Below, in pieces: positions 37,001 through 45,528 of a DNA stretch of 64,000 bases. Each line of letters starts with the position of its first letter. Position 1 is the stretch's first letter. The translations under genes were made by a program, and so were the position numbers. Source of the stretch: a virus; IMG/VR virus record IMGVR_UViG_3300030329_003436, positions 1 through 64,000 of that record; one strand, written 5' to 3'. The notes under the pieces were generated by a model that saw nothing but the letters and a program-made list of their open reading frames with translations, was not told the origin of the DNA and made no database searches.

Positions 37001-37337
37001 GCAAAAAGAACGTGTCGTTACCGTGTTCTTTCTCGTCACCAATAACTTCTCTAGCATACCAACGACCTTGTTTGTCTTGAACCACGCTTATAAGAAGTTC
37101 CTCTGGAAGATAGCATGGTCTACCTTCGGTTTCGGGAGTGGCAAATTCCGAACAAACACTATGACACCCACACCCTACGTTACAAGGATGGCCACCATTA
37201 TAGAAATAATTGAGGACACTTTGTTCATGATAGCCGTCTTCATAAAACGAAGCTCCGGCGACCTTGCCCGAATACCGGCCAGTCTTCTGGTTTTGTAGTC
37301 CCCCAGAGGAGGTGTCAAAATTGTCCCCAATTCCCAT
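28047..37337 (-). CDS. Giant Cys/Trp-module distal-tail or fibre protein (3096 aa)
   Basis: A 3096-residue hydrophilic protein rich in Cys, Gly, Trp and Asp. At least 13 copies of a mini-module, roughly T/D-x-x-D/E-C-x(3-8)-(G)-x-W with a later Cys, are scattered through it (for example DEQTCTNNGFDWIPEKGC, DPVACLGVEGCMWN, NNQDCNATNKCIWDD, DPTDCQGMGGKWCG). Three segments look like a common phage beta-domain 'H-x-L-x-x-G-D-x-x-x-I-x-G' (about residues 1210, 1465, 2610). In the first, a Cys-rich stretch separates the start (HLLKNGDQIEINGVLGNF) from the end (YFKLFTCDG). DTDGDGFPDE (about 1770) resembles a thrombospondin-type calcium site. It has no signal peptide or membrane helix. By position it is a baseplate, tip or fibre component. 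AGGAAC precedes the ATG. Confidence 0.75.
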   Translation of the reverse strand: MGIGDNFDTSSGGLQNQKTGRYSGKVAGASFYEDGYHEQSVLNYFYNGGHPCNVGCGCHSVCSEFATPETEGRPCYLPEELLISVVQDKQGRWYAREVIGDEKEHGNDTFFLRYHNGAWRGRKCCDGGTSKSRGQIYNGNEYEDVLLYPNCDPCDVTTIDVIDTSDSQARVAWEETNGKCMLLLENKEMTNYTTKTDCDDVRDRLIEAANHAENLYELCGWVTGAVISRIPLVGPAISAILPTTETCRDTLHAYFGGKNELNERSIRALEAMQRGEKIIEWRPYPWPGKSISKRSNCNYSGIKGVYDSIDSLAQGPDGRRINSSNIYGDFNDVPVYGGRNEDSNVIRTGCLRDGEIAPQLSGRCLNKDGTAFKDCGGVCTNTQIKDEQTCTNNGFDWIPEKGCTESECLAAATCSEQLDENGDEIPLHSDCDDICAATTDPVACLGVEGCMWNSSTGTCYGEGRNVGELQCMACGGDWYPKWVDRGFNPSACCSGYAISDDGPNHQPNLTGPSQMNAGGPGLTKERLQGTCITPYREAILIPGAENIASGGAMLGASSSCSSIQNAHMRTSLAGDAMTGGNYFTLILRGCDYYGDCSSRPASVCQKQTTPPEETTHDNREDCIADGACIDKEGQDTGYVTQEDCLSYKDDNGNPIHTWTQNQWAAELEKLSHKQGAPGLETVLFIPVDQMLNCSNFDLTVKTPIAGAKGSEDGKWGQARWLDSRGDIDGNPAGFYPGTYNYSSRDYKSWCSIWDEDLDGDPDYEHNHEGDVISWCGKYVYYESSYTNGFARIDNPKGHYKLRALNIHPQPFKATEQEQKKHKTYDEAVTDAAMFSACIDSGVSYWRCYDGCIAEGDTHENCDQDCGAGMGGAFCNWDMTQGYDFWFKNDFAYTAADNMHAAGGPCRTIGRQVLDWTIAHYGETQCGGRCNGTGMPGEVGPNWKTWFPCEDPECMELDAMQEPILVTPSECEGRGVCLSSRPPASGLPSPNIIGRDTGRDDCELVLGGYWIGCGWGKSELGCDLTECVDVDGNPQPYDNEADCLAADFSWNSLNLPGSNCPCEGNKTPGECNSEQCKWDINEGGYCRTTSDQTTTSHSEADCVGPVLEWIQGSCQELGMCGSSNCVGCKSTVEIPSELKDLVYGYSHNGTKLIQPNSAGDSLDYWGRTGLYPNPDEEGISYVADSCVGTTRSGRVEIASNTSPVIIKSRNHLLKNGDQIEINGVLGNFKANRMTNREWNETVWEDKDGGKCKGEHCDKQAWPEAKCPPEDDGTCNYQVTFSDGTSIDTCYSGKDDEGNPLPAPWVVVEKYDENYFKLFTCDGEPLDGKVTATGFTSCDLTDGTKKVCGSYVATHNGLRPACPCQTVDGTGLSTTVISSPEVFLESEESCITYGGCEIVAGGNPPGTQPEAIMSLEDCRKLAEVYVSYDEDNGHKYADAVAGQIAPCAELNIFGDIDGTGCWQQFSWDNPHDFIVGDIGDPATGTSGVEAYKTCPYTGMWYISPETQSSTPYDHFSNEYRDGWDGTGMARYDLPNMSDNYYVQIEQKENCPVCADHFMPENLVATVHPQDTSIFRLLKAGYSRCNRDYTEDGVWTGHLKPYADGKTCSVMQNEHCGKTHGACLADCMEDTDPDTLPSGVCLTEHCNKQCCDDCAFHPIDARKSYIDDDRLPIDWLQTHGKLTDPCCNCECTSMDKNAAGRACDSGCPENPTIEEFVQKCGGCGTDGSWQCHPTKGCDHMKCRMVADVYQCSYTGSSTDFAVIATCADPANATPVDTDGDGFPDECQDNGGQAIADCEPTPMAGHCECEPCTGYPKGRDDLCETDFITCDQQFTNLGDGAWCGDACERSPNGSFRNGVWGRDNKTSAICAQKTNNQDCNATNKCIWDDTSATCIAHKCENEGGAEFPPSTATGINCYKTHYDVRDGCPGLDQPIDIPLVYNGGYWASDWLFMGHPAILSDSVYSPFDTSKRYVGGVSCNGCVGWGYSCSHHEWPSCCLGGGKCIDDCGVLRHPHNATQMLQSYKDWCTEQGWTFKKDRKSQTCYECDCGACETKNDVRDFGVGSSRAPLPKPAQDGHWIRMNLACSNGAPIPGDGMAASGSAKFNLTGDYYHNNQLGLAWEITTCSFPACGDDAYKPPCPRENVQEEVCVREDGETIDQPNQESCEAADGTWTTRLTKTPYDWDFGCTGCTDSNDCVNKHGGCGETECGKCSSIPTVDCDGTPPCVSCCRINTDGYATCPIQGVPPHRSDTFPTCWGTAQSLEDLLPDWWYNGEKMTVYHVDMDAEYWDAKSAGGEWKRERGYDILTVRTSNTKCCAGGPPDWPTGYCSNNRFDTKDDCEAYQGAVWYPTKVTTGRADRIEAELGNLGDYPRNNTSKNPAMGLGYTSLTEAIPMGGDRHHSGFIEIRVEDATLLRTGNAALDRKLQRRTRNENNVWMHDVFSNNRFRYMDGGFVRNEPSPYGLNPWPVAHQSSGYRLESLREPFKTDLWVTGYIAPGRIGLIPNAETMQEIADEALASQIPSEDPPQDDSGGGQSDDGSSGIVDDTGTETESIPEIPETVVIGKIPSTMYDSDTLEHLYKRRLAISSIENEYDQEGNFLHTLFTTTHPHDLQDGEKIVISGAVTYEAECVDQFDEDAPPGECVGIDATGEVKGPVIEGMTKLQCESEFCIVNGSRDDTVTDPTDCQGMGGKWCGPRGVWDSRLPEGVKVDEHICENDYQGKFLTKSKWHEFNEGCSAHCRLSSFTDKSGLNCTPMGGDEGGHCQETLFIDKGEGNDPEYKIAESIFDNEHVAKTHSSTTFSIHYESTIHFEDLENTKRTPHGVSGSTAAKTPYDSTIGTGTGSAHSESVETFDPMLDENYKTCQKYNDLNCDVQRLEEDCIEAGKVHGLNGCEWDGSTCSRIESVCTDNEFCYISTGQTTSGDCLGRYPQSTTTSAGGGAFEDNIMARNFGHEIAIGPAKDLYKDILYNKNVDDRNIYGKIIDDCEAIEGLGCSETYHKFSDNENEAIWSRHGGLFDITVGSKEPTNNAHQMNSTTPVNLTYYVTAHESCCNIFQPTVLYECQSGCYEGYGPWRGLPYDEEGAVFKITVTESSGSSYEE

Positions 37338-37345
37338 GTCTGTTC

Positions 37346-39172
37346 CTACCTAATTGCGGTCAGCGGGTAATCATCGTCTGGCCCGCAGTCTTCTCCAGTA
37401 ACAAAACCTTGAGCAAAAAACTTTCTTGTACAAGATGACATTTCACCCTGTTCGCAACCGGCATGGCTTACTATTTCCATCCCAAAGAATTCAGCTTGTA
37501 GTATTATATGAATAGGTATAACTTCTTTAACTGATATTGCTTCCTGATCAGTTACCGTACAAACCGTATCGCTTTTAGATCTACTATATTCGACTACAAT
37601 TCTTCTACCTGTATCATAACTTAAAAAGTTATCTCCTAGCATAAGTCCTTGATTTAATGGATTTTCAATAATTATTTTTTGGTATAAAAGCGGGAGGGCT
37701 GTTTCGCTGAAGGTTGGTTCGGATTTTGTGCCATCATCTTTTTGTTTTCCAAGAACCTTATCAACTAATTTTTCACCTTCTGTTTCGTAATCTTTTGTAG
37801 AACCCCATCCATGACACGGATCTCCTAATCTACGAGCATAAGGATTTCCACCAGCAGCTTTATAAAATTTGTCTCCACAGTTAATTCTTGAATTTTTTCC
37901 ATCTACTACATGATCTGTAGACCTTAGTATAACTGCATCATAAAAAGGGACGCACGCTCTTACAAATTCATTACAGTTTGCGTACAAGTTGTCGTTAGAA
38001 TCTTTTTTGGCCAGACATTGACCACACCAGTTTTCATCTTCTGGGTCGTAAATTTCTATGTCTGGGTATAAAGAGCTTTTAGGAAAGTACATAAAATAGT
38101 CACATTCATCCGATGGACAAGGGTTTCTATAAAGTCTACCCAAAGAAGCTATATTATTATTTATACCAAAATTAAAACTATTACTTCCATCTATTCCAGC
38201 TTTCGGTAGTATACACTTAGTTGCTTTGCATAAATAAATTCCATTATGTCTACCGCCAACCCATACTTTTCTATCTCTATCCCATCTTAGGTCAATGGGA
38301 CCGCTTTTCCATTGATCAGTTCTTTGCAGATGATGAGGGAGAAAGTGTATTTTGGGATTTTTCTGCGCGTAGTTAGCCGGTTCGTTTCTGGGAGATCCCC
38401 AAAAATCTGATTCTCTATCACCAACTCTTTGCACTGCATCATATTTAGCATTTGGGACGGGCATACCATGCGTGTCATACCCCCATCCCGTAAGAACAGC
38501 CGGTCCTCTTAGTCCAACAGGTCTTCCGGCTCCTCCCAACGCTTGATTCTCAGCGGTTATTCCTCCCAGTTTAGGATATGCAGTGCCTTCACCACCGTGC
38601 GTAAACTTAAGCTGACCCTTAACATCTTCTGTGCTTTCTCCACGAACCATGTAATTGACATTATGTCCCGATGGATATGGATATAAGGTTGATGAATTAA
38701 CCGTGCCAGAACCAATATGCCCCCAATCGGAAAGAACGATTTCTTCACCCTTTTCGTCTACAAAACTATAGGGCTTCTCAAAATGAGGCATCGCCTTTTG
38801 GCCGTCTACAATAAACCCTGTGGATGTAGCTGATTCACCCGCCGCGTTTCTTTTTGCAAAAGCGGCACTATAAGGAATAAAAAGACCATCAAGACTCATC
38901 CCCGACTGACTCTTCCAATGGTCGGCAGACTTATCATGATGCTTGTCTAAAAACTTGGTCTTAAAGTTGTTCTGTGTTGTGTATACAACTTGTGCAGTGA
39001 CATCCAAGTTGTCTATTGTCTCACCATCGTGACCTATCAAAGGAGACCCTGTTGGGTCAAGACTTGCTCCCCCTAAGTTCCTGTACAGAGTGCCGCCGAT
39101 CATATTGATAGATATGTCAGGGTTGTGTTTTTTACTGACATTTACGTCAGGATCTTTTCTTGGTTCTACCAT
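37346..39172 (-). CDS. Distal tail structural protein (608 aa)
   Basis: A 608-residue protein. DVSINMIGG-like N-terminal segments, then GPIDLRWDRDRKVWVGG (about 290-306), which resembles a recurrent element of marine-phage tail proteins, then a Cys-containing middle (CKATKCILPKAG, CGQCLAKK, CNEFVRACVPF), and a beta-rich end with LMLGDNFLSYDTGRRIVVEY. It lies between the two giant proteins, ends 8 bases before the 3096-residue gene, and is preceded by AGAGGAT. A baseplate or tip component is inferred from context. Confidence 0.68.
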   Translation of the reverse strand: MVEPRKDPDVNVSKKHNPDISINMIGGTLYRNLGGASLDPTGSPLIGHDGETIDNLDVTAQVVYTTQNNFKTKFLDKHHDKSADHWKSQSGMSLDGLFIPYSAAFAKRNAAGESATSTGFIVDGQKAMPHFEKPYSFVDEKGEEIVLSDWGHIGSGTVNSSTLYPYPSGHNVNYMVRGESTEDVKGQLKFTHGGEGTAYPKLGGITAENQALGGAGRPVGLRGPAVLTGWGYDTHGMPVPNAKYDAVQRVGDRESDFWGSPRNEPANYAQKNPKIHFLPHHLQRTDQWKSGPIDLRWDRDRKVWVGGRHNGIYLCKATKCILPKAGIDGSNSFNFGINNNIASLGRLYRNPCPSDECDYFMYFPKSSLYPDIEIYDPEDENWCGQCLAKKDSNDNLYANCNEFVRACVPFYDAVILRSTDHVVDGKNSRINCGDKFYKAAGGNPYARRLGDPCHGWGSTKDYETEGEKLVDKVLGKQKDDGTKSEPTFSETALPLLYQKIIIENPLNQGLMLGDNFLSYDTGRRIVVEYSRSKSDTVCTVTDQEAISVKEVIPIHIILQAEFFGMEIVSHAGCEQGEMSSCTRKFFAQGFVTGEDCGPDDDYPLTAIR

Positions 39173-39173
39173 G

Positions 39174-42100
39174 TTATCCTCTGTAGTTACTACGGAACTG
39201 TTGTGGGTCTGGAAGTCTGCTTCTTCTCAGGTCTTCCTCCTGTTTTGTACGAATATCCCTTATCTGCTTTGCTTGTTCTCGAATACGTTGCTCTTGTATT
39301 TCTTGCAGATTTCCAAACTTTGGTTGTAGCTGCATGTTATAAGTTGTACTCATTCCATCCGGCCCTACATCAACCGACATATCTGTGATTATCGGACCAA
39401 AATACGGAGTCGCAGGTGGCCCAACAGCGTATAACGCTTGTAAATGTGGTGGGATTCTCGCCGGAATAGGTAAAGTACCAAAAGAAACATGGGTTCCTAA
39501 ATCATAAAAAGGTGGACCATCTAGCGTTACACTTCCCCTTTCGGTCTCTTGATTGATTTTAAATTGGTCTACATCTGCCAAGCATTTAGCTCTCGCAGCA
39601 AAAGCCATTTCGCTTTCTGCACCAAAGATTCCGGGGTGATAAGATGAGTCGTTAATATATAAAATCTTGCCCCAGTCTTTACCCTTAGACCACGGACCCC
39701 AATAGTAAATCCGACTCTCCATAGGAACCCCGGCATAGTAAGGCTTAAACGCAGCAGAAACCATAGGGGCTTTATTTATATCGGCACCCATTCTCATATG
39801 AACTGGATGATGGAAATAGTTGTTCAAAGCAGCCTTTAGATAAGCGTCTGCTGTTCTTGAGTCGCCAACCTTTGTAAGAGGGATGCATAGACTCGTTCCT
39901 TGAACCAGTTTTCGCCCAGACGTATCAACCCAATTATGCATCGGTATTGCTTCACACGCCGCTTTATCTAATATCGGCACGCTCGTGGCTGGATGAACTC
40001 TAACAACTCTTCCAGTAACTAAATCTTCACAATAACCACTACCTGCGGGGGTTACATTGTCAGCAGTGCATCTACCACCACTTATCCATGCAAATAATGG
40101 AGCTAAACATTCATCTTTTGGCCTGTCAACAACCTTGTCGGTGGATCTTTCTATACAAACCGCTGTCTCCCAGTGGCATCCTTCAGAATCGGGACCGGTC
40201 TGACATTCGTGTCTCGCAACCTTGTCAACCCATGTTCCACCATTGTCTAAACATAGTTCAGGCGTTCCCCATGTGGGATCGTTGTGGTCACGTTTGGCTA
40301 TACCGGCGCCTGTATCACAGTAAGGTATTCTATCACCAGCATCACAGTTATCATCAAACTCTTCTCCATCAGGAAACAGTTGGGCGCGTTTGTCATTGTA
40401 GGTATCAGGTAGGTCATATCTCGCGGCTCCACCTTCTATACTTATGAGAGCGTAAGGTTTTAAGAATGAACTTCGGACACTTCTCCCTTTCCATTCATGA
40501 TTAGCAGACCCTACAGTATTGAGAGCTAAACATTCCGCCTTGCTTTTTGGTGGTGGGTCGATAGCGTAATAAGGATCAGCCATTGGCTCGCCATCTTTAA
40601 AGCATTCTTTTTTTTCCGACTCATTGGTAAGAGTTTCTATATAACTAATCTCTGGCAACCAGTATATCTTAGGATCTACGCTAGCCTTAACAAATACGGT
40701 TCCATCTTGAGAAGCATCGCCAGCTATATCGGAATAGAATTGTTCTATATAGGTCTCAGGGTTAAATTCCCTAAAACTTAATTTGTGCGGCTGGTGGCTT
40801 AGTCTTTGAATTTCTGTATTAGGAAATGCTACAAAAGCTTCTAAATTACCATCAGAATTCCAGAAGTTTTGATTAGCGGGATATCTTAGGTTTTCTTTGC
40901 TATTTATTCTTGGTTCATCTTCTATCCATTCCACGGTGACATTATTATCAATACCATAAATATAACAATCGTTAAGCCTTCTAATTTCTATGAGTTCTTG
41001 TAAGTTGGTTGTATCTACGCATACCCCCACATCGTTAAATGGCCATCCGGCACTTGCTATGTCCCACCTATTGTCTACAATAATAACTTCGCCGTCCTTT
41101 TTAGAGACAACAGCCTGCCATTCACTTTGTATTCCGTAAGTAGACCACTTATGACCGTCATCTTCGCAGTCGGATATACTGTTATATTTATTCCAAGTGG
41201 CAGTAAAATTGACACAGTCTGTTTCGTTATCAATGGGCTTCCCGCCGTCTTCGCATGGAGATTCAAAGATGGCTGTTACCGACTTAGCCTTTTCCTCGCA
41301 TCCCGCTCTGGTCGATACGTCCACGGAATTGCCAGCAACGGTGATCAGGCCAGTATGTAGATTGCCATTTTCGTCTTTGCAGCATTGACATGTAGGACTT
41401 GCCGAGCATCCAACCTCAAGAGGTGGAGCAAACGGAAGCTGCATCAAATAAGTTCTTCCGTAATACTTGGTAGCTACTTCGTTGACAACTCTCCAAGAGA
41501 AATTCTTCTCCATCTTCTTGTGTTCTTCTGGAGTTAAATCAGCCCTTGTTCCCTTGCAGAGAAATGGAACACCTTCGTTATGCTCATCAACAGAAGTGTC
41601 GCCACTTTCGGATGGTTTTAGTACAGGGGGAATCGCCGGATACTCTGGACGGCCAACACCAAAGAATGCCTCCATAGCATGTTTCAAACCACCCTGCGTA
41701 CTATCGTTCATTATGCACTCTTTCCATTCCATCTTGCATGGAAGCCAAGAGTCATAATTTCTCATATATTTAAACCACGCATCCTGACTGGTAGCAGCGT
41801 GTCGCAATTCGGTAACTGTCGCTAGATAGTGGTTTTCAGCCACCCCGTCTACTAAAATGTCTTCGCCGCTAGGTCCATGAATAAACCCAGCCAAATGGAG
41901 ATTGATAGGAATTGTAGCGGTGTCAGGACGAACCAAATCTCCGGTGCCGGGATTCCAACCAGTCCACTTATGAGGCTCCCATCGTGTTTTACAGGTATTG
42001 TCACCAGCATGCTCCCTGCAACAATAGTCCCTACATCCTTGTTCGTCGCCTGCGGTTACTTCGCTTTCAACGTCAGCACCTGTAGACGGATCTACCTCAA

Positions 42101-45100
42101 TTTTTACACAAGTCCCTTCGTTTGCACATTCGCCAGCGGTCAGCCCTGATACTCCAGCGGGTGCAGCAGTACTCGGATCAACATGGTAAGGTTCACATTT
42201 TGCGTTTTCGTCACAGTCCTGTTTGTTATTATGATCCGTGTTTATACACCCACCCTCTTGAGCTTGTCTCATTCCGGTGATAAAATTATAAGGATCTGGT
42301 TCGTCGTGGAATGTGCATCTTGAAAATGTAACATCAACCTCTTCTGCTGTTACAATAGCGTTCCCCGTTCTTACCCAGCTACCACCCAATTTTTCGCAAC
42401 ATAGTTTGCTTTCTGGGTCACATTCAGGATCGGTGTCAGGACAGGTCATTCCCGTACAAGATCCTTCTTGCGAGCTTGTCATGACAACTTCTTTTCTTCC
42501 GTAAGGATCATGGCAAAACAATGTATAACTGTATCCAGTAGCTACTTTCTTTTTCCTCTTCTCTCCATTCTCTACTATAGTTACAGTATCATAGAGACAT
42601 GTGTCCATCTCGTGGCGTGAATCTTTATAACCAATGTTATGAAAGTTAAGATTGGAGGGTGATGGAATATGGACCGAACTACATTTTCCTTCGTATCTGT
42701 CGAAAAATTCCTTATTGCTATAAATTCCGTCTTCTGAATCAAAATCTCTGTATGGGTCGTCATCATTAAATGCGCCTTTGATCGGGTTTCCTCTAGTTGT
42801 ATTTTTTACAAACCCATCAGAAGGAGTATTGATTAGCTGCTGATCGCTTATTGACCACCCCCACATCGGATACAGATCTATGTAACCATCCCCTTCTTCA
42901 AAAGAATTGGACAACCAAACCGCTCCACGGTTGCCGCTAGAGTCTGTCCATGCAGCACAGTTTACTCTACTCGATTCGTCAATCTTAGTCCAAGTACCAA
43001 GAGGGGAAGCTGGAGGTGTATCACAACTAACCTTACTGCTTCTTCCGGCTATAACATCACCAGCACCATCAAGGCACGCATAACAATTTCCACCAAAATC
43101 TATTCCTTCACAGGACTCATCGCCGTTGTGGTTATTTTCGTCAGATTCTTCCGAAGCATCAGCGTGCGGAGTACAATTGCCTCTTGCGGCCTCATTAAGC
43201 CTGCCCATGTCAGCCTTTATAATGCCTTCATCATCGTCAAAAGGATGAAAATGATTTTGCCAAGCTCGATATTCATCGCTTGACCAGCCAAGAGTGTATG
43301 TCCACTTCTCCCATTTTTTACCAGCGGCAATACAAGCAGCTTCTGTTGTGTGTGCCGGATCGTCACATTGTCCTGTGCATGTAGCAGGATACCCTCTTTG
43401 AGTCCCCGGAGCCTCATGACCTTCTGGGGTTAGACATATACCACCCCTAGCTCTCGCTTTGCCTCTTTCATCGTAAGTGTCTATAGGTTGACTTCCAGTA
43501 ACATAACCCAGACTTGCTCCATCTAATTCTGTACTGGGTAAGTATTCCATAGGCCATTCGTCGGGAATACCATCGCCATCCTTATCAACATATTCGTCGT
43601 ATCTGGGTTTTCGCTTACCTAATGGAGTTACGCCAACAACTCTTGTTCTTGGCCCTCCAAGCATAAATACGCCAGTATAAACATCGTTGTATTCATAGCC
43701 GACATTTGTATTGCGGATGATAGGTTCAGAGTAGCCTAATGATGTACCATCCCACTTGAACTGTTCTTCCGTCCACCATGCGGTTGGGCTTCTTTTTACC
43801 AAAGCGTCATCAATACTGTCTGAAACAATATGAGGAACAATCTTATCTGCTTGGTTTCTTGGAATTGCCCATACTTTAATAATTCCAGCATAGGTACTAT
43901 CTTGAACAGTGGGTGCAGCAACACGCGAGGGTCCATACCAATTATTATATGCAATCCCGGCAAACGGGGTTACGCTTCCGGGTTCTGGGTCACGAATTAA
44001 CTCAACAAAAAAATCTGCTCCGGCGGCTTCACAAATGGTTTGGATAAGAGAAAGTAGACTGACATGATTTTCGTTTATACGAAGACTCGAATCTAGATTT
44101 CCTCCCCCCCAAGGACGTTGACTACCCGGAATTTTAGAAGGGGGATTTTTAACCTTATGAAGATTATATAAATCAGTCAGATCTACTTTATATCTATACG
44201 GGCCTTCTTTTCTGTCAGAAGTCCTGCCTCTACCAGCGATAACCACGGGTTCATCGTCTGGACTAAAAGTATTTCTGTTGTCTGTGACATAATACGATGG
44301 GCCACCCATAGGCTCATTTGCTCTTTTATAACATTCGTCTCCACCCATGAGCATAAAATTAAGAGCTGGTAGAATACCAAATTCCTGTTTTTCAAAAGGC
44401 GTGCCGCTAAGTCCTAGTGCGGCACCACCCCAAGTGCCACCGGGATCACACCCAAAAGGAGGATCAATTTTGACATCGGGATCGTACCATACCATCCCAG
44501 CTTCTTTCATTTCAGCGTTTCCAAACCTTCCGTTTGGATTGGCTCCGCTATTACCCAACTCTTCAAAAATACCGCCGGGAGGAGCAAGGTAATCAGATGC
44601 GGTAGGTGTTAAATCTGCAAACCCGTCAATATCCGGTCTAAACTGAGAGAACTCATAGTACCCAAACACGTTCAATATATTATAATAGCCGCTATACCCT
44701 TTTTCCATAGCCCTCATGTTGGGGATATCTCTGGTGTTTGCTGGTTCCGTCCCAGAATAGCCACTGATTAAATCATTACCGTCATAGAACCCTTCTACCG
44801 CATCTGGGTAATCAATATCTGCTGGCGCCACGGGGTTTATAAATCTTTCCCCTAACAACACTATGGTGTCTTCCAGAACAACTCTTGGGTCTACTACCTC
44901 TACCTGATAGGTTATTCCACGTTCGCTATAGTCTTTTTTTACATTTTTGATAATACCATTAAATTCAAAAATAGAGCTATCTTGGTAATCATATTGATCT
45001 GCACCAGTAGCCGGTGGTGGTTTATGATTAGGATGCGTTACCCCCCACTCGCGTAATCTATAATTAAAATAGACCGGCGCGCCAGCCCTTGGTTTAAAAA

Positions 45101-45509
45101 AGTAATCGCCGTTCTGTAAGTAGTCTGGTACTTCGTCAACAACTCTCCTGCTACTTGCATTAATAGCGGCACAGTCGCAGTTTTCCCAAGGTCGGATATC
45201 AGTTACGCAATTGGGCGCGCAAGGCTGTCCAACTTTAACACCAGTAGAACGTTCTGCATCATAAAGTTCTAGTGGAAATGCCTGAGTATCCCAAGGATGA
45301 TATCCTTCCTTAACAGCGTTTGGATTTCTTAGAAACTTATCATCTTCCACTAAAGACACATTTAGCGTAGAGGGCTGGCTATTTAGCCCTAAATTAACGC
45401 TAAAGTTTGTAATAGACGCACCAAGAAAAGACTGTTGAAATATTTCTTGGTTAATTTTATTTTTTGCGTTACTGGGAAGAGTAACTGGATTGTTTTGTGG
45501 TTTAGGCAT
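39174..45509 (-). CDS. Baseplate hub-like giant protein with Cys/Trp modules (2111 aa)
   Basis: A 2111-residue protein. Its ends look like a phage hub protein: an N-terminal LGASITNFSVNLGLNSQPST, FEFNGIIKNVKKDYSERGIT then YQVEVVDPRVVLE, a core ENHVSLLSLIQTICEAAGAD followed by FFVEL, and a C-terminal ITDMSVDVGPDGMSTTYNMQ with FGNLQEIQEQRIREQAKQ. Between them are long Cys-rich insertions with at least nine Cys/Trp mini-modules (TEAACIAAGKKWEKW, NETDCVNFTATWNKY, SISDCEDDGHKWST, TPELCLDNGGTWVDK) and DKDGDGIPDEW (about 640), a likely calcium site. An ordinary hub is several times shorter, so insertion has enlarged it. The ribosome site is AGGAT. Confidence 0.75.
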   Translation of the reverse strand: MPKPQNNPVTLPSNAKNKINQEIFQQSFLGASITNFSVNLGLNSQPSTLNVSLVEDDKFLRNPNAVKEGYHPWDTQAFPLELYDAERSTGVKVGQPCAPNCVTDIRPWENCDCAAINASSRRVVDEVPDYLQNGDYFFKPRAGAPVYFNYRLREWGVTHPNHKPPPATGADQYDYQDSSIFEFNGIIKNVKKDYSERGITYQVEVVDPRVVLEDTIVLLGERFINPVAPADIDYPDAVEGFYDGNDLISGYSGTEPANTRDIPNMRAMEKGYSGYYNILNVFGYYEFSQFRPDIDGFADLTPTASDYLAPPGGIFEELGNSGANPNGRFGNAEMKEAGMVWYDPDVKIDPPFGCDPGGTWGGAALGLSGTPFEKQEFGILPALNFMLMGGDECYKRANEPMGGPSYYVTDNRNTFSPDDEPVVIAGRGRTSDRKEGPYRYKVDLTDLYNLHKVKNPPSKIPGSQRPWGGGNLDSSLRINENHVSLLSLIQTICEAAGADFFVELIRDPEPGSVTPFAGIAYNNWYGPSRVAAPTVQDSTYAGIIKVWAIPRNQADKIVPHIVSDSIDDALVKRSPTAWWTEEQFKWDGTSLGYSEPIIRNTNVGYEYNDVYTGVFMLGGPRTRVVGVTPLGKRKPRYDEYVDKDGDGIPDEWPMEYLPSTELDGASLGYVTGSQPIDTYDERGKARARGGICLTPEGHEAPGTQRGYPATCTGQCDDPAHTTEAACIAAGKKWEKWTYTLGWSSDEYRAWQNHFHPFDDDEGIIKADMGRLNEAARGNCTPHADASEESDENNHNGDESCEGIDFGGNCYACLDGAGDVIAGRSSKVSCDTPPASPLGTWTKIDESSRVNCAAWTDSSGNRGAVWLSNSFEEGDGYIDLYPMWGWSISDQQLINTPSDGFVKNTTRGNPIKGAFNDDDPYRDFDSEDGIYSNKEFFDRYEGKCSSVHIPSPSNLNFHNIGYKDSRHEMDTCLYDTVTIVENGEKRKKKVATGYSYTLFCHDPYGRKEVVMTSSQEGSCTGMTCPDTDPECDPESKLCCEKLGGSWVRTGNAIVTAEEVDVTFSRCTFHDEPDPYNFITGMRQAQEGGCINTDHNNKQDCDENAKCEPYHVDPSTAAPAGVSGLTAGECANEGTCVKIEVDPSTGADVESEVTAGDEQGCRDYCCREHAGDNTCKTRWEPHKWTGWNPGTGDLVRPDTATIPINLHLAGFIHGPSGEDILVDGVAENHYLATVTELRHAATSQDAWFKYMRNYDSWLPCKMEWKECIMNDSTQGGLKHAMEAFFGVGRPEYPAIPPVLKPSESGDTSVDEHNEGVPFLCKGTRADLTPEEHKKMEKNFSWRVVNEVATKYYGRTYLMQLPFAPPLEVGCSASPTCQCCKDENGNLHTGLITVAGNSVDVSTRAGCEEKAKSVTAIFESPCEDGGKPIDNETDCVNFTATWNKYNSISDCEDDGHKWSTYGIQSEWQAVVSKKDGEVIIVDNRWDIASAGWPFNDVGVCVDTTNLQELIEIRRLNDCYIYGIDNNVTVEWIEDEPRINSKENLRYPANQNFWNSDGNLEAFVAFPNTEIQRLSHQPHKLSFREFNPETYIEQFYSDIAGDASQDGTVFVKASVDPKIYWLPEISYIETLTNESEKKECFKDGEPMADPYYAIDPPPKSKAECLALNTVGSANHEWKGRSVRSSFLKPYALISIEGGAARYDLPDTYNDKRAQLFPDGEEFDDNCDAGDRIPYCDTGAGIAKRDHNDPTWGTPELCLDNGGTWVDKVARHECQTGPDSEGCHWETAVCIERSTDKVVDRPKDECLAPLFAWISGGRCTADNVTPAGSGYCEDLVTGRVVRVHPATSVPILDKAACEAIPMHNWVDTSGRKLVQGTSLCIPLTKVGDSRTADAYLKAALNNYFHHPVHMRMGADINKAPMVSAAFKPYYAGVPMESRIYYWGPWSKGKDWGKILYINDSSYHPGIFGAESEMAFAARAKCLADVDQFKINQETERGSVTLDGPPFYDLGTHVSFGTLPIPARIPPHLQALYAVGPPATPYFGPIITDMSVDVGPDGMSTTYNMQLQPKFGNLQEIQEQRIREQAKQIRDIRTKQEEDLRRSRLPDPQQFRSNYRG

Positions 45510-45528
45510 TTTTATCCTGTGTCCATTT

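Noticed and set aside
28047-45509. Diversity-generating retroelement acting on the Cys-rich proteins
   Set aside because: No reverse transcriptase, template repeat or adenine-rich variable repeat was seen in the window.
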